From Chitinophaga pendula (GTDB lineage: Bacteria; Bacteroidota; Bacteroidia; Chitinophagales; Chitinophagaceae): DNA of 64,000 bases. The notes under the pieces were generated by a model. That model was not told where the DNA came from, searched no databases, and saw nothing but the letters and a program-made list of their open reading frames with translations. A program made the position numbers and the translations under genes. Shown here piece after piece: positions 55,028 through 64,000 of this stretch; the stretch's first letter is position 1; every line of letters starts with the position of its first letter. The DNA lies in assembly GCF_020386615.1 (NCBI RefSeq), contig NZ_CP077769.1:1488001-1552000 (forward strand), written 5' to 3'.

Positions 55028-56338
55028 TTATTTTTCTCTTACACTGATCGAAATATGCCGGTCCTTTTTCCGCTCCTCATCCGGAGCATTGGCCGATGCT
55101 TTGGCAAACTTAGACCCATATCCCTCTGCACCCAGCAATTGCCCTGCTGCCGCATGAAGACGCTTCAACTCATTATCTACCGCCTCCGCTCTCGATTGGG
55201 AAATCCTTAAATTCACCGCATCATCCCCGGATTTATCCGTATAACCGCCTATTTTGATCTTCACCTTCGGAAAAGCCTTTAATATCGCAGCAATATTCGT
55301 TACCTGCTTCTTACTCTCATCTGTGATCTCTGCACTGTTCGTCTTGAAATTCAGATTGTCGAAATCAAACCATACATCCTTGCCAGCCGACTTGGAATCG
55401 TCTTTCAGGAACTGAACAAGTTGATCCTCTATGCCGCCTTTATAAGCATCCAGCACCGTACCGTCTGGTAATGTCACCTGGATATTCTCCCTCACAGCCT
55501 CCGATGCAGCAGGAGCAGCTACTCCCGGAGCAGCTACACTGTCCCCCGAATGAGCGGCAGTAACCGTACTGTCGGTAGTAGTAACCGAATCGGTGCTGTG
55601 TTTACCACCACAACCTTTCATCAGGTACCACAAAAGAATAATAGCCGCCAGGATCAGTATCAAAGACCATAACCAACGATTGCCACTGGCTTTGTTAGCA
55701 GCCCCCGTAGCAGCGCCCGTAACCCTCCCCGCAGTGTCACGTACACCGTCCGCAACATGACCGGTAAGACCTCCCAGGCGTTTACCCAATTCTCCCAGGT
55801 TACCCAGCCCCAACAGACCAGCCAGGTTGAAGCCTCCCGGTACCGCAGATAATATCTTGTCTTTTTGACTATTCAGGAATTCCGTAAACCCGGATGGCCC
55901 CAAGTTATGCTGGTTCGCATATTGCCCAGCTACCCCCAGCGCAGCAGGTGCAGCAGCACTCAGTAACGCCTGCGCAGACGTAGACTTTATGCCGGCAAAC
56001 GATGAGATCATACCGGCAATAGATGACACCTTATCACCAAAGAGACGACCTAACAAGTCAATCCCCTGGCCAGCCAACCCACCCGCATTATTAGTCAATG
56101 CATGGAATATACTATGCTGCGTATCAGCACCAGCCGCCTCCTTGGCTATGTCCAGCGCACCAGCTGCCTCACCGGGCGTACCGCCGGCTTTATTGAGTAA
56201 ACCAGCCAACACAGTGGGAACAATACCTCCCAGGGCCTTTTGTATACCACCCTCACTTTCGCCTAATTGATCTGCAGCTTTACCGACCACCTCACCGGTA
56301 AAGAGGTTTTTTACAGTTTCCAATAAGTCAAAAGACAT
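55028..56338 (-). CDS. DUF937-OmpA family protein
   Basis: 436 residues. Residues 1-150 are DUF937-like (LLNKAGGTPGEAAGALDIAKEAAG, SAQALLSAAAPAALG). A Gly-rich segment is followed by one membrane helix (about residues 223-242, WLWSLILILAAIILLWYL), a Ser/Thr/Ala-rich linker, and a C-terminal OmpA-like peptidoglycan-binding domain (about 315-436) with WFDFDNLNFKTNSAEI, GGYTDKSGD and NLRISQSRAEAV. No signal peptide: the DUF937 part should stay in the cytoplasm and the OmpA part should face the periplasm. This topology is common in Bacteroidota, with unknown function. Confidence 0.88.
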   Translation of the reverse strand: MSFDLLETVKNLFTGEVVGKAADQLGESEGGIQKALGGIVPTVLAGLLNKAGGTPGEAAGALDIAKEAAGADTQHSIFHALTNNAGGLAGQGIDLLGRLFGDKVSSIAGMISSFAGIKSTSAQALLSAAAPAALGVAGQYANQHNLGPSGFTEFLNSQKDKILSAVPGGFNLAGLLGLGNLGELGKRLGGLTGHVADGVRDTAGRVTGAATGAANKASGNRWLWSLILILAAIILLWYLMKGCGGKHSTDSVTTTDSTVTAAHSGDSVAAPGVAAPAASEAVRENIQVTLPDGTVLDAYKGGIEDQLVQFLKDDSKSAGKDVWFDFDNLNFKTNSAEITDESKKQVTNIAAILKAFPKVKIKIGGYTDKSGDDAVNLRISQSRAEAVDNELKRLHAAAGQLLGAEGYGSKFAKASANAPDEERKKDRHISISVREK

Positions 56339-56754
56339 AGTTTATGGGTTTAGAGGTTAAGAAAAAAGATAACAGGCCAGAGATAAATACCGGAAGGCAC
56401 CCATTTACTGTTGTTTGCCCGCGTATGAACTGTATAAACAATCATACACGTAAAATAGTTGTAAAAAAGGCTAATAAATGGAAACACAGGCATATAGACG
56501 ACCAGAAAAAAAACAACATACAGATACCCCGCCAATCGCATTAAAGAGTTTTTTTCATGCTTATAGATGTCTCATTTCACAACGGAGATGAATATATTAT
56601 TTTAAGTGTAGTAGAGACAGTAATATTTTTTAATAATGATTGATTCGGATATGTATAATGTATTTTGTTTTTTTTTTATGGCGATGAAACCTTCTGCTGT
56701 AAAGGATTGCGGGAGATGTGTATTGATGGAATAAACACTAAATGCGATTTTGTC
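56339..56754. other. intergenic region without a supportable gene
   Basis: AT-rich sequence between the OmpA gene and the porin promoter. It contains short opposing frames (around 56344-56544) that look like chance frames. No RNA hairpin family or repeat was recognised. Confidence 0.5.
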
Positions 56755-56785
56755 TTGTCAGGTAGCCGCGTTTTTTGTATCTTTG
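56755..56785 (+). promoter_or_regulatory. promoter of the porin-proVWX operon
   Basis: TTG at 56755-56757, a 20-nt spacer and TATCTTTG at 56778-56785, an exact match to the Bacteroidota vegetative consensus. The start would be near 56792, leaving an untranslated leader of about 190 nt. Confidence 0.7.
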
Positions 56786-56791
56786 CATCGC

Positions 56792-56979
56792 TTAATTTTT
56801 TTGACTGTCTAATATGCCTTCCGAGCATTCATTACTGTACGGCAGTCCCATTTATTGGTAAATGATCACGTGTCGGGCCGCATCGCGCCCGGTTCTCATT
56901 CCAGCTAGCTGTTTTTATATGCAGTTGCCCGCGCACAAGCTTTACGCTTAGTGGCCTGGAAAAGATCAGCTTAAAAGTT
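56792..56979 (+). other. long untranslated leader with hairpins
   Basis: Between the promoter and the porin start. Two hairpins are visible: CATTTA..TAAATG around 56849-56866 and CGGGC..GCCCG around 56875-56893. No known riboswitch was recognised. It could hold post-transcriptional control of the transporter operon. Confidence 0.4.
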
Positions 56980-58140
56980 ATGGTAAAGTTGTTGACTATG
57001 ATTAGAACACTACTATCATTGGCAGGTGCATTGTCATGCCTGTTACTTATCAATCCGGCATTTTCTCAAGATAGTATTCCGAGTAATAACAAGCCCGTGA
57101 TAAAGATAGGTGGTGCACTGAGATTTAATTACAACTTATCCGATTGGAAAAAAGAACAGGTGAAAAGAGGTGGCGATTTCGGTTTCGATATGTTCCGTAT
57201 CAACGCCGATGCCTCCTGGAAAAAACTGTCATTGCATGCAGAATATCGCTTCTACTCAAAAGATTTCGGCGGCGGTATGCTCAAAGAAGGTTACGTTCGC
57301 TATCATTTTAATGATAGCCTGTTCCTCGACCTGGGCCTCCACCAGGTGCCCTTCGGTAATCAAACCTATAACTCTCATAGCTGGTTCTTTAACCTCCCTT
57401 ACTACGCCGGTCTGGAAGACGACTACGATATGGGCATCAAACTGGTAAAAAGAAGCCGTAATTGGCTCCATCAGCTCGCATTCTATAAAAACGCAGAAGA
57501 GCTGTCCTTCGGCGATAAGTCTGCCATCGATCCCGGCCGCTATTCATACGACTTAGCTGGCAGGAATAAAGAAGTCAATCAGGGAAATATACGCAGCGCC
57601 TATTTCTTTAATGATCGCAATAGCATCGGCGCTTCCGCCATGTTAGGTGGGATATATAACATACCCACCGGAAATATGGGGCATCACTGGGCAATAGCAT
57701 TGCATACAGACCTGGGCTACAGAAAGTGGAACCTGAAACTGCAATCCCTCTATTACGAACGGCATGCAGCCGATTCCGCACAGTATCGCAAACAATTGGA
57801 AATGGGTGCCTACGGTGCTACCTATCAAGTAGCCGCCCGCGGATTTATACATACCACTTCCTTGTCCTATACACAACCAGTCACCTGGGGGCCCATCAGC
57901 ACCCTCACCTTCTACGAAAACTATTCCTATATGCACAAGCCGGAGAATGGTTTCACAGATACACAGATGAATGTACTAGGATGCATGCTCACAGCAGGAC
58001 ATATCTATACGTATGTCGATTGGGCCGCCGGATATAACCAACCCTGGCTGGGACCTCTCTGGAATACCGCACTGGCAGCAGGCGACGCCAACGCCAATTG
58101 GCACAGTCGCTTTAATATAAACATCGGATACTACTTCTGA
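56980..58140 (+). CDS. outer-membrane porin-like protein linked to glycine betaine transport
   Basis: 386 residues with a signal peptide (MIRTLLSLAGALSCLLLINPAFSQ; start either the ATG at 56980 or that at 56998). The mature part looks like an OprO/OprP-type 16-strand barrel: FRINADASWKKLSLHAEYRFY, YVRYHFNDSLFLDLGLHQVPFGNQTYNSHSWFF, and a C-terminal NINIGYYF with terminal Phe. It lies 39 bases before proV in the same direction. The context suggests it lets glycine betaine or a similar osmoprotectant cross the outer membrane; that substrate is inferred from the operon, not from the sequence. Confidence 0.85.
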   Translation: MVKLLTMIRTLLSLAGALSCLLLINPAFSQDSIPSNNKPVIKIGGALRFNYNLSDWKKEQVKRGGDFGFDMFRINADASWKKLSLHAEYRFYSKDFGGGMLKEGYVRYHFNDSLFLDLGLHQVPFGNQTYNSHSWFFNLPYYAGLEDDYDMGIKLVKRSRNWLHQLAFYKNAEELSFGDKSAIDPGRYSYDLAGRNKEVNQGNIRSAYFFNDRNSIGASAMLGGIYNIPTGNMGHHWAIALHTDLGYRKWNLKLQSLYYERHAADSAQYRKQLEMGAYGATYQVAARGFIHTTSLSYTQPVTWGPISTLTFYENYSYMHKPENGFTDTQMNVLGCMLTAGHIYTYVDWAAGYNQPWLGPLWNTALAAGDANANWHSRFNINIGYYF

Positions 58141-58179
58141 TAATATCAGAGAGCTACTTCATCACGAAAAATAACGCTT

Positions 58180-59376
58180 ATGTCTACACTCAAAATAGAA
58201 GATCTGACGCTGATATTCGGCCGCGATCGGGAAACCGCTTTAAATATGCTCAAAGACGGTAAACCCAAATCGGAAATACTGGAAGCTACCGGCTGTACCG
58301 TAGCTGTCAGCAATGCCTCCTTTGAGATAGAAAAAGGAGAATTTTTTGTCATCATGGGACTATCAGGTAGCGGTAAATCCAGCCTCCTGCGTTGCCTGAA
58401 CAGACTGATCTCACCAACAGCAGGCAGCGTATTCATCAATGATACCGATATCACCAAACTAAACGAACGGCAATTGCAAGAAACCCGGCGAACAAGCATC
58501 TCCATGGTGTTCCAGCAATTCGGCTTACTGCCGCACCGTAACGTACTGGAGAATGTCGCTTTCGGCCTCGAACTACAGGGGATATCCGCTGCACAGCGAC
58601 TTAGCAAAGCCCGGCAGGTCATCTCATTGGTCGGCCTGGCCGGCTATGAAGACATGTTGCCAGCCTCCCTCTCTGGTGGTATGCAACAACGCGTAGGCCT
58701 CGCTAGAGCACTCGCCAACGATCCGGAAATACTACTGATGGATGAAGCCTTCTCCGCACTAGATCCGCTCATACGCACCCAAATGCAGGATGAACTGCTC
58801 GACCTCCAGGAAAAAATGCATAAGACCATCGTCTTCATCACACACGATCTGGACGAAGCCATACGACTGGGAGATCGCATCGCCATCATGAAAGATGGAG
58901 AAGTAATGCAGGTCGGCTCACCGGAAGAAATACTGACCGCACCGGCAAACGAATATGTCGCCTCCTTCGTCGAAAAAGTAGATCGCAAAGCCATTATCTC
59001 CGCTTCCAGCCTCATGTTCAAAAACCCAACCGTAGCCGTATTCCGGAAAGATGGACCAGAAGGAAGCCTCCGGAAAATGCGCGCAACAGGGCTAAATATA
59101 CTTCCCGCCGTAACAGTAGATAAACACTTCCTCGGATTCGTCTATCTCAACGAAGTGCTGGAAGTAAAACAACGGGGCGACAAAACAATAGAAGCCGTTA
59201 TCCACCGCGATGTCCCCGTCGCATACCCGGATACCACCGTAGAACAAATGCTGCCTTTCATCGCCGAAACTGATAAACCCGTCGCCGTAGTAGACCCGGA
59301 TACCAACAAACTATTAGGGCTGATCACACAAACATCCCTGATCATCGAAACTACCGGCGCTCCGCAATCTGCCTGA
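58180..59376 (+). CDS. proV: glycine betaine/proline ABC transporter ATP-binding protein
   Basis: 398 residues. Walker A GLSGSGKS (60-67), signature LSGGM (164-168), Walker B LLMDE (185-189) and the ITHDLDEA switch. The N-terminal segment ALNMLKDGKPKSEILEATG is typical of ProV/OpuAA, and the C-terminal about 115 residues are CBS domains (PDTTVEQMLPFI, DTNKLLGLITQTSLI). The CBS pair of OpuA-type ATPases senses ionic strength or a nucleotide such as c-di-AMP. It powers uptake of betaine-like osmolytes with the next two genes. Confidence 0.94.
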   Translation: MSTLKIEDLTLIFGRDRETALNMLKDGKPKSEILEATGCTVAVSNASFEIEKGEFFVIMGLSGSGKSSLLRCLNRLISPTAGSVFINDTDITKLNERQLQETRRTSISMVFQQFGLLPHRNVLENVAFGLELQGISAAQRLSKARQVISLVGLAGYEDMLPASLSGGMQQRVGLARALANDPEILLMDEAFSALDPLIRTQMQDELLDLQEKMHKTIVFITHDLDEAIRLGDRIAIMKDGEVMQVGSPEEILTAPANEYVASFVEKVDRKAIISASSLMFKNPTVAVFRKDGPEGSLRKMRATGLNILPAVTVDKHFLGFVYLNEVLEVKQRGDKTIEAVIHRDVPVAYPDTTVEQMLPFIAETDKPVAVVDPDTNKLLGLITQTSLIIETTGAPQSA

Positions 59377-59406
59377 TAGTGCACCTTCACCGATAAAAAA
59401 AAAGAT

Positions 59407-60237
59407 ATGATTAGACCAGGACTTTATATAGAACAATTTATTAACTGGCTCACCTTACATTTTGCAAATTTGTTCGACGTCATCAAAGTAAGCGTAGAAG
59501 CCGTTGTAGGTGGATTGGAATGGTGCCTGCTACTCCTGCCATTTTACGTCGTGATCGCACTACTGGGATGGCTATCCTGGAAACGGGCCGGCTGGGGCAC
59601 CGGTATATTGGCCATACTGGGCCTGCTGCTCATCTATGGAATGGGGTATTGGGAAAAGACCATGGAAACACTGGCACTCATACTGGCCGCCGCATGCATC
59701 GCACTATTATTGGGAATCCCCCTGGGCATATGGGCCGCCAAAAACAAACTGGCCAATAAACTACTTCGGCCGCTACTCGACTTCATGCAGACAATGCCTG
59801 CCTTCGTATACCTCATCCCGGCCGTACTGTTTTTCGGACTAGGTAAAGTACCGGGCGCATTCGCTACCATCATATTTGCTATGCCGCCCGCAGTAAGACT
59901 TACCACCCTGGGCATCAGCCAGGTCCCCGACAGCATCGTAGAAGCAACTCGCTCCTTCGGTGCCACTCCCCGGCAACTACTCTTCAAAGTAGAACTCCCG
60001 CTGGCCTTGCCAACCATACTCGCCGGCGTCAACCAAACCATTATGATGGCATTGTCAATGGTAGTAATATCAGCTATGATCGCCGCCGGCGGCCTGGGAG
60101 AGATCGTACTGAAAGGAATCACCCAGCTGAAAATAGGAACCGGCTTTGAAGGAGGCATCGCCGTCGTGATCCTCGCCATCATCCTCGATCGTATCACCCA
60201 GTCTTTCGGTAAAAAGAAACAGACTACCGCCAAATAG
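59407..60237 (+). CDS. proW: glycine betaine/proline ABC transporter permease
   Basis: 276 residues with about seven transmembrane helices and the BPD_transp_1 EAA loop (SIVEATRSFGATPRQLLFKVELPLALPTIL). LDFMQTMPAFVYLIPAVLFFGLGKVPGA and NQTIMMALSMVVISAMIAAGGLGE are ProW/OpuAB signatures. It starts 30 bases after proV and its stop abuts proX (TAG followed by ATG). It forms the inner-membrane channel of the osmoprotectant importer. Confidence 0.94.
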   Translation: MIRPGLYIEQFINWLTLHFANLFDVIKVSVEAVVGGLEWCLLLLPFYVVIALLGWLSWKRAGWGTGILAILGLLLIYGMGYWEKTMETLALILAAACIALLLGIPLGIWAAKNKLANKLLRPLLDFMQTMPAFVYLIPAVLFFGLGKVPGAFATIIFAMPPAVRLTTLGISQVPDSIVEATRSFGATPRQLLFKVELPLALPTILAGVNQTIMMALSMVVISAMIAAGGLGEIVLKGITQLKIGTGFEGGIAVVILAIILDRITQSFGKKKQTTAK

Positions 60238-60270
60238 ATGGATAATTATTCACCTTTTAAAAGATCAACG

Positions 60271-61116
60271 ATGCAAAAAAGATGTTTAATCGGGATATGC
60301 CTGCTCGCAATCATTACAGGCCTATGGGCCTGCAGCAACGGGGCAGGAGGGAAGAAGAAAGTAACAATTGCCTATGTGAACTGGGCAGAAGGAGTAGCCA
60401 TGACCCAACTGGCAAAACAAGTCCTCGAACAACGGGGATATAACGTATCCTTGAAAAATGCAGATGTAGCACCCGTATTTGCGGCCGTCGCCGGCCGCAA
60501 TGCAGATGTATTTATGGACACCTGGATGCCGGTTACTCACAAGACATATATGGACACCTTCGGAGATAAACTAACAGTACTGGGTACTTGCTATGAAGGA
60601 GCAAAAATCGGTTTCGTAGTCCCCGATTACGTCAAGGCCAACAGCATCGAAGACCTGAAACAACAGAAAGCGGCTTTCAACGGAAAGATCGTCGGCATCG
60701 ATGCCGGTGCCGGTATCATGACAAAAGCAGAAGAAGCCGTAAAAACATATGACCTGCCATACGAATTGCAATCCTCCAGCGAAGCAGCTATGATGGCCAC
60801 ATTAAAGAAAAAGATAGACGCAAAGGAAACCGTAGTGGTCACCGGATGGGCCCCGCACTGGATGTTCGCCCGCTACCAGCTGAAATTCCTAACGGATGAT
60901 AAAAAAGTATTCGGCGAAGCCGAACAGATCCAGGTAATCGCCAACAAACAATTCGTCACACTCGCACCAGAAGCAGCTACCTTCTTTAGCAACTTCCACC
61001 TCGACGAACAACAACTGGCATCCCTCATGGCAGCAATAGCCGAAGCAGATGGACAAGAAGATACCGCCGTCGGAAAATGGATCACCGACCACCAGGAACT
61101 GGTCGATAAATGGTAA
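60271..61116 (+). CDS. proX: glycine betaine ABC transporter substrate-binding lipoprotein
   Basis: 281 residues from the ATG at 60271 (MQKRCLIGICLLAIITGLWAC), chosen because it gives a lipoprotein signal with lipobox LWAC (C21); the ATG at 60238 adds 11 polar residues. The mature part is an OpuAC-type binding protein (VTIAYVNWAEGVAMTQLAKQVLEQRGY, ADVFMDTWMPVTHKTYMD, TGWAPHWMFARYQLKFL) with several Trp residues suited to a quaternary ammonium cage. It would be an inner-membrane lipoprotein delivering betaine or a similar compound to ProW. Confidence 0.93.
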   Translation: MQKRCLIGICLLAIITGLWACSNGAGGKKKVTIAYVNWAEGVAMTQLAKQVLEQRGYNVSLKNADVAPVFAAVAGRNADVFMDTWMPVTHKTYMDTFGDKLTVLGTCYEGAKIGFVVPDYVKANSIEDLKQQKAAFNGKIVGIDAGAGIMTKAEEAVKTYDLPYELQSSSEAAMMATLKKKIDAKETVVVTGWAPHWMFARYQLKFLTDDKKVFGEAEQIQVIANKQFVTLAPEAATFFSNFHLDEQQLASLMAAIAEADGQEDTAVGKWITDHQELVDKW

Positions 61117-61143
61117 CAATCCGTATAACAGACATAAAAAAGA

Positions 61144-61169
61144 ACAACCATCCAGGATTGGATGGTTGT
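61144..61169. terminator. hairpin after proX, terminator-like
   Basis: A perfect 11-bp stem (ACAACCATCCA with TGGATGGTTGT) and 4-nt loop 28 bases after proX. An A-run precedes it (U-run only on the minus strand), so its termination strength rightward is doubtful. Confidence 0.6.
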
Positions 61170-61998
61170 ATTCGTAAATACCCTATACCTAATGAATAAC
61201 AATTCAATAGGAAATTTTCAATCAGAAAAGAGTTACGTCCGTTATATATAACAAAATCATATGTCGTCGCTGGGCTACCTGTTGCAAAATAAACGGGTAG
61301 TCATAACTGATATGACGGAAACTGTTCAGCGTTTATATATGGGAAGTGCGCCAGGCGCAGATGAAAGCAATTTCATAGTATTTATCATAGGTAGCATAGA
61401 TCTTTAATTGCAATATAGTCCCGCCTCATGACATCCGGCTGACTATCCGATTGCAGGACAAAAGTCAGCAGAAGAAACCATAATCACTAACACAAAAGAG
61501 GAATTCCTGTAAAAATGAGTGAATTCACCTAGGTTTTTAGGTACAAACACCTATTTTTAGCGATAGGATGCACCTGCGATTTTGATCTACGGGTAATAAT
61601 TGCATCTTTACACCTGCCAAAAAATAACCCCCTATCTTCTGTGAAAAACCGCGTAAAACTGACCGTTCATGCAATCTCAACGATCAGGTTAACCGGTGAA
61701 GTTGGCAAGCAATGCAGGTAAACCCCGGTGATGCCCGGCCTTGACATAGAAGGAAAATTAAGCATCTTACATCCTGAAAATCTCTATAGTATGAATATAT
61801 TTTATGTGTAAGAGTATTGGAAATAGTGCTGATAGAACCATCCTAAACTTAAAAACATGTGATTGCTGACCTATGTAACTAGCAAATAGAGAGCGCAGAC
61901 CGGACAAAAAAGCCAACCGGTTACAGGAAAAAATGTGATGTCCTTAAGTTCTATAGTGCCATTTTTCAGTGCGCTAAGCCTGGGAAATTTTTGAGCGT
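61170..61998. other. long intergenic region before the LuxR-type regulator
   Basis: About 830 bases with no supportable gene. It contains two copies of CACCTA(GG)TTTTTAG at 61526-61540 and 61548-61560, 22 bp apart (two helical turns), which look like a regulator-binding site. No consensus promoter with both boxes was found. Confidence 0.5.
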
Positions 61999-62667
61999 AT
62001 GAATGATATTTATAGCATATTATTATTAGAAGAAGATGTCATTTTATCCAGGCAGATCAGGCAGCTATTGAATATGAATAATTACAATGTTTTTATAGCT
62101 TCCTCCTTGCAGGAAGGAATGGAAATGTGCAAAAAATACACGCCCGATGTCGTCGTATGCGACATGAGGATGCGTGGCGGTAGCGGCTTTCAATTCCTGG
62201 TAGAATTACGTAACAACACCGCTATGCATAATATCGTTTATATCAGCATCAATGGAAAAGACAATAGAGAAGAAATGCGCACCTGTATGAACCTCGGCGC
62301 AGATGACTACCTGCCCGCCCCATTCAACGGAAAAGAACTGCTGCTCAGCATCAAAGCCAGACTGGCACGATTCGCAACACTCAACAGCGCCCGGCACCCG
62401 CCTCCCAGAAATACCATCGTTACCACCCTCTCCCTCGAAGTACCCGAAGAGATCAATAGTAAATTGAGCAAAACAGAAACCCGCGTTATAATTATGATAG
62501 CTGATGGCCTGAATAACAAGGAAATTGCCGAAGCATTAGGTATCAGCACCAAAACAGTAGAAAACCACAGACACAATATCGCCCGTAAACTCGAACTTAC
62601 CGGCCACCACGCCCTGGTCAAATACGCGATCAGGAACATCAAAAAACAACTAAAAATAACGCAGTAA
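61999..62667 (+). CDS. NarL/LuxR-family response regulator
   Basis: 222 residues. Receiver domain: acidic E11-E12-D13, phospho-acceptor D55 in VVCDMRM, Ser in ISING, and a Pro-rich end (ADDYLPAPFNGKEL) where the conserved Lys of KP is replaced by Ala-Pro. The C-terminal LuxR helix-turn-helix is at about residues 150-215 (LSKTETRVIIMIADGLNNKEIAEALGISTKTVENHRHNIARKL). It regulates unknown genes; no kinase is adjacent. The start ATG follows a long leader. Confidence 0.92.
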   Translation: MNDIYSILLLEEDVILSRQIRQLLNMNNYNVFIASSLQEGMEMCKKYTPDVVVCDMRMRGGSGFQFLVELRNNTAMHNIVYISINGKDNREEMRTCMNLGADDYLPAPFNGKELLLSIKARLARFATLNSARHPPPRNTIVTTLSLEVPEEINSKLSKTETRVIIMIADGLNNKEIAEALGISTKTVENHRHNIARKLELTGHHALVKYAIRNIKKQLKITQ

Positions 62668-62881
62668 CCTGCCGTTACCACCCCCTATTCCCCACACTTC
62701 CCCCGTATCACTCTCCCTTAGCACCTCCCGATAAATGAAAAATTAGCAGTATTTGCTCATGAGAACTGTAAAAACAGCAGTTTAAGACCTTTTATGCTGT
62801 CAAAATTGCTTGTTTATAACCTTGGAGTCAATTTTGATGTTCTATTGAAAATAAAATTTAAAAAGGAGAAAACTAATATAC

Positions 62882-64000
62882 ATGAACCTCAATAATTTCA
62901 CAATTAAATCACAAGAGACCCTGCAACAGGCCCAACAACTGGCGTTTAATAACCAGAACCAGGCCATTGAAACAGGTCACTTGCTAAAGGCTTTGCTGGA
63001 TGATGAGGATAGCGCAATTGAGTATCTGCTGAAAAAGAATGATGTGAATATGGGTTTCCTGTCCGGGAAATTAGATGAACAACTAAGTAAATACCCAAAA
63101 ATGGCAAGTGGAGACGCCGGCCAGGTACTCAGCCGCGAAGCAAATAACGCCATCCTCCGGGCTGGCGCCAGCCTGAAAGAATTCAAAGATGAATTCGTCA
63201 GCGTAGAACACCTATTATTAGGCCTGCTGAGTGGAAGCGATGATACCGCCAAAGCATTGAAAGATGCCGGCGTCACAGAAAAAGGCCTCAAAGCAGCCAT
63301 CAAAGACCTGCGCAAAGGCTCAACCGTCAATTCGCAAACCGCCGATACCCAATACAACGCTTTACAGAAATACGCCAAAAACCTGAATGAACTCGCACAG
63401 GCAGGTAAACTCGATCCCGTGATCGGAAGGGACGAAGAGATCAGGAGAACACTACACATACTCTCCCGCCGCTCTAAGAACAATCCTATCCTCGTCGGCG
63501 AACCAGGCGTGGGTAAAACAGCTATCGCAGAAGGACTGGCACACCGCATCATCAATGGCGATGTACCCGAAAATCTCCGCTCCAAGATCATCTTCGCCCT
63601 CGATATGGGTGCACTGATGGCGGGTGCAAAATACAGGGGAGAATTCGAAGAACGCCTCAAATCCGTCGTTAAAGAAGTAACGGAAAGCGATGGCGAAATC
63701 ATCCTCTTCATCGATGAGATACATACCCTCGTCGGCGCAGGTGCCATGGAAGGCGCAATGGATGCCGCCAACATACTCAAACCTGCCCTCGCAAGAGGAG
63801 AACTCAGAGCCATAGGTGCCACCACCTTAACAGAATACCAGAAGTTTTTCGAAAAAGATAAAGCCCTCGAACGTCGATTCCAGAAAGTACTGGTAGATGA
63901 ACCGAGCGTAGAAGATGCGATCTCTATCCTACGGGGCCTCAAAGAACGCTATGAAGGACATCACCACGTCCGGATCAAAGACGAAGCCATCATCGCAGCC
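62882..64000 (+). CDS. clpB: ATP-dependent chaperone ClpB, N-terminal part (3' end outside window)
   Basis: 373 codons, open to the right edge. The N domain ([20 protein letters not shown], two Clp_N repeats to about residue 145) is followed by the first AAA+ domain with Walker A GEPGVGKT (206-213), Walker B LFIDE (D278-E279), and the [29 protein letters not shown] region. ClpB disaggregates proteins with DnaK. An unusually clear Shine-Dalgarno (AAGGAG at 62862-62867) precedes the start, unlike most genes here, which fits high translation under heat stress. The long minus-strand frame at 62977-63942 is a shadow of this gene. Confidence 0.97.
   Translation, partial: MNLNNFTIKSQETLQQAQQLAFNNQNQAIETGHLLKALLDDEDSAIEYLLKKNDVNMGFLSGKLDEQLSKYPKMASGDAGQVLSREANNAILRAGASLKEFKDEFVSVEHLLLGLLSGSDDTAKALKDAGVTEKGLKAAIKDLRKGSTVNSQTADTQYNALQKYAKNLNELAQAGKLDPVIGRDEEIRRTLHILSRRSKNNPILVGEPGVGKTAIAEGLAHRIINGDVPENLRSKIIFALDMGALMAGAKYRGEFEERLKSVVKEVTESDGEIILFIDEIHTLVGAGAMEGAMDAANILKPALARGELRAIGATTLTEYQKFFEKDKALERRFQKVLVDEPSVEDAISILRGLKERYEGHHHVRIKDEAIIAA

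Noticed and set aside
62977..63942. A 321-codon minus-strand open frame
   Set aside because: It lies wholly opposite clpB, whose Walker motifs and N domain are unmistakable; the minus-strand translation is Ser/Arg-rich with no family likeness.

Overview
The window reads as chromosomal DNA of a Bacteroidota member, most likely Chitinophaga or a close relative. The grounds are: Bacteroidota-type promoters (TTG, about 20 nt, TAnnTTTG), mostly weak Shine-Dalgarno sequences, and a gene set typical of Chitinophagaceae (MacB/FtsX-like permeases, DUF3857-transglutaminase pairs, Rcp1-like single-domain response regulators, NrtR-type Nudix regulators, OmpA and PorT-like proteins). The species call is an inference, not a database result.

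Layout. 1-8.7 kb: the 3' part of a cyclic beta-1,2-glucan synthase-like membrane enzyme overlaps a secreted serine hydrolase, then an aspartate/glutamate racemase and an FtsX-type permease. 8.9-12.6 kb: signalling genes, namely a single-domain response regulator, a multi-PAS histidine kinase, a degenerate receiver on the opposite strand and a second response regulator. 12.9-14.8 kb: an AraC regulator and a SAM methyltransferase. 15.7-36.2 kb: the centrepiece, one gene of about 19 kb encoding a FAAL-ACP-KS-AT-ACP-aminotransferase-(C-A-PCP)-(C-A[N-MT]-PCP)-(C-A-PCP-E) megasynthase, followed 34 bases later by a free-standing luciferase-like monooxygenase whose N-terminus looks like a TubC-type NRPS docking domain. 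36.2-39.6 kb: small leftward genes (DUF92 membrane protein, two-domain-free SRPBCC protein, DUF4269, two unknowns, a MazG-like pyrophosphohydrolase). 39.7-47.8 kb: housekeeping and accessory enzymes (SRPBCC, Na+/H+ antiporter, DinB, outer-membrane barrel, SGNH hydrolase, acyl-CoA dehydrogenase, HAD protein, NrtR-like regulator, RBBP9-like hydrolase). 48.0-48.3 kb: a promoter, a highly structured RNA and an intrinsic terminator on the minus strand. 48.5-56.3 kb: queG, two tandem DUF3857 proteins, an SMI1/KNR4-HEAT protein and a DUF937-OmpA protein. 56.8-61.1 kb: an outer-membrane porin-like gene joined to a glycine-betaine type ABC transporter (ProV, ProW, ProX). 62.0-64.0 kb: a LuxR-type response regulator and the 5' part of clpB.

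How the biosynthetic genes should work together (inference from domain order). A fatty acid is activated by the FAAL, extended by one malonyl unit, the beta-keto group is converted to a beta-amine by the PLP aminotransferase, and three amino acids are added: one Ile/Leu/Val-like, one N-methylated Val-like, one hydrophobic residue epimerised to D. The separate monooxygenase would hydroxylate next to the amine. AL-ACP-KS-AT-ACP-AMT-monooxygenase is the logic of cyanobacterial microginin and puwainaphycin starter units, which carry 3-amino-2-hydroxy acyl groups. No thioesterase, phosphopantetheinyl transferase or further NRPS gene lies in the window, so product release is unexplained.

Two non-coding signals deserve attention: the structured RNA near 48.1 kb, and an 11-bp-period repeat family found both upstream of the megasynthase (14890-14933) and, as inverted arrays around a perfect 18-bp inverted repeat, between the antiporter and dinB genes (41491-41633).
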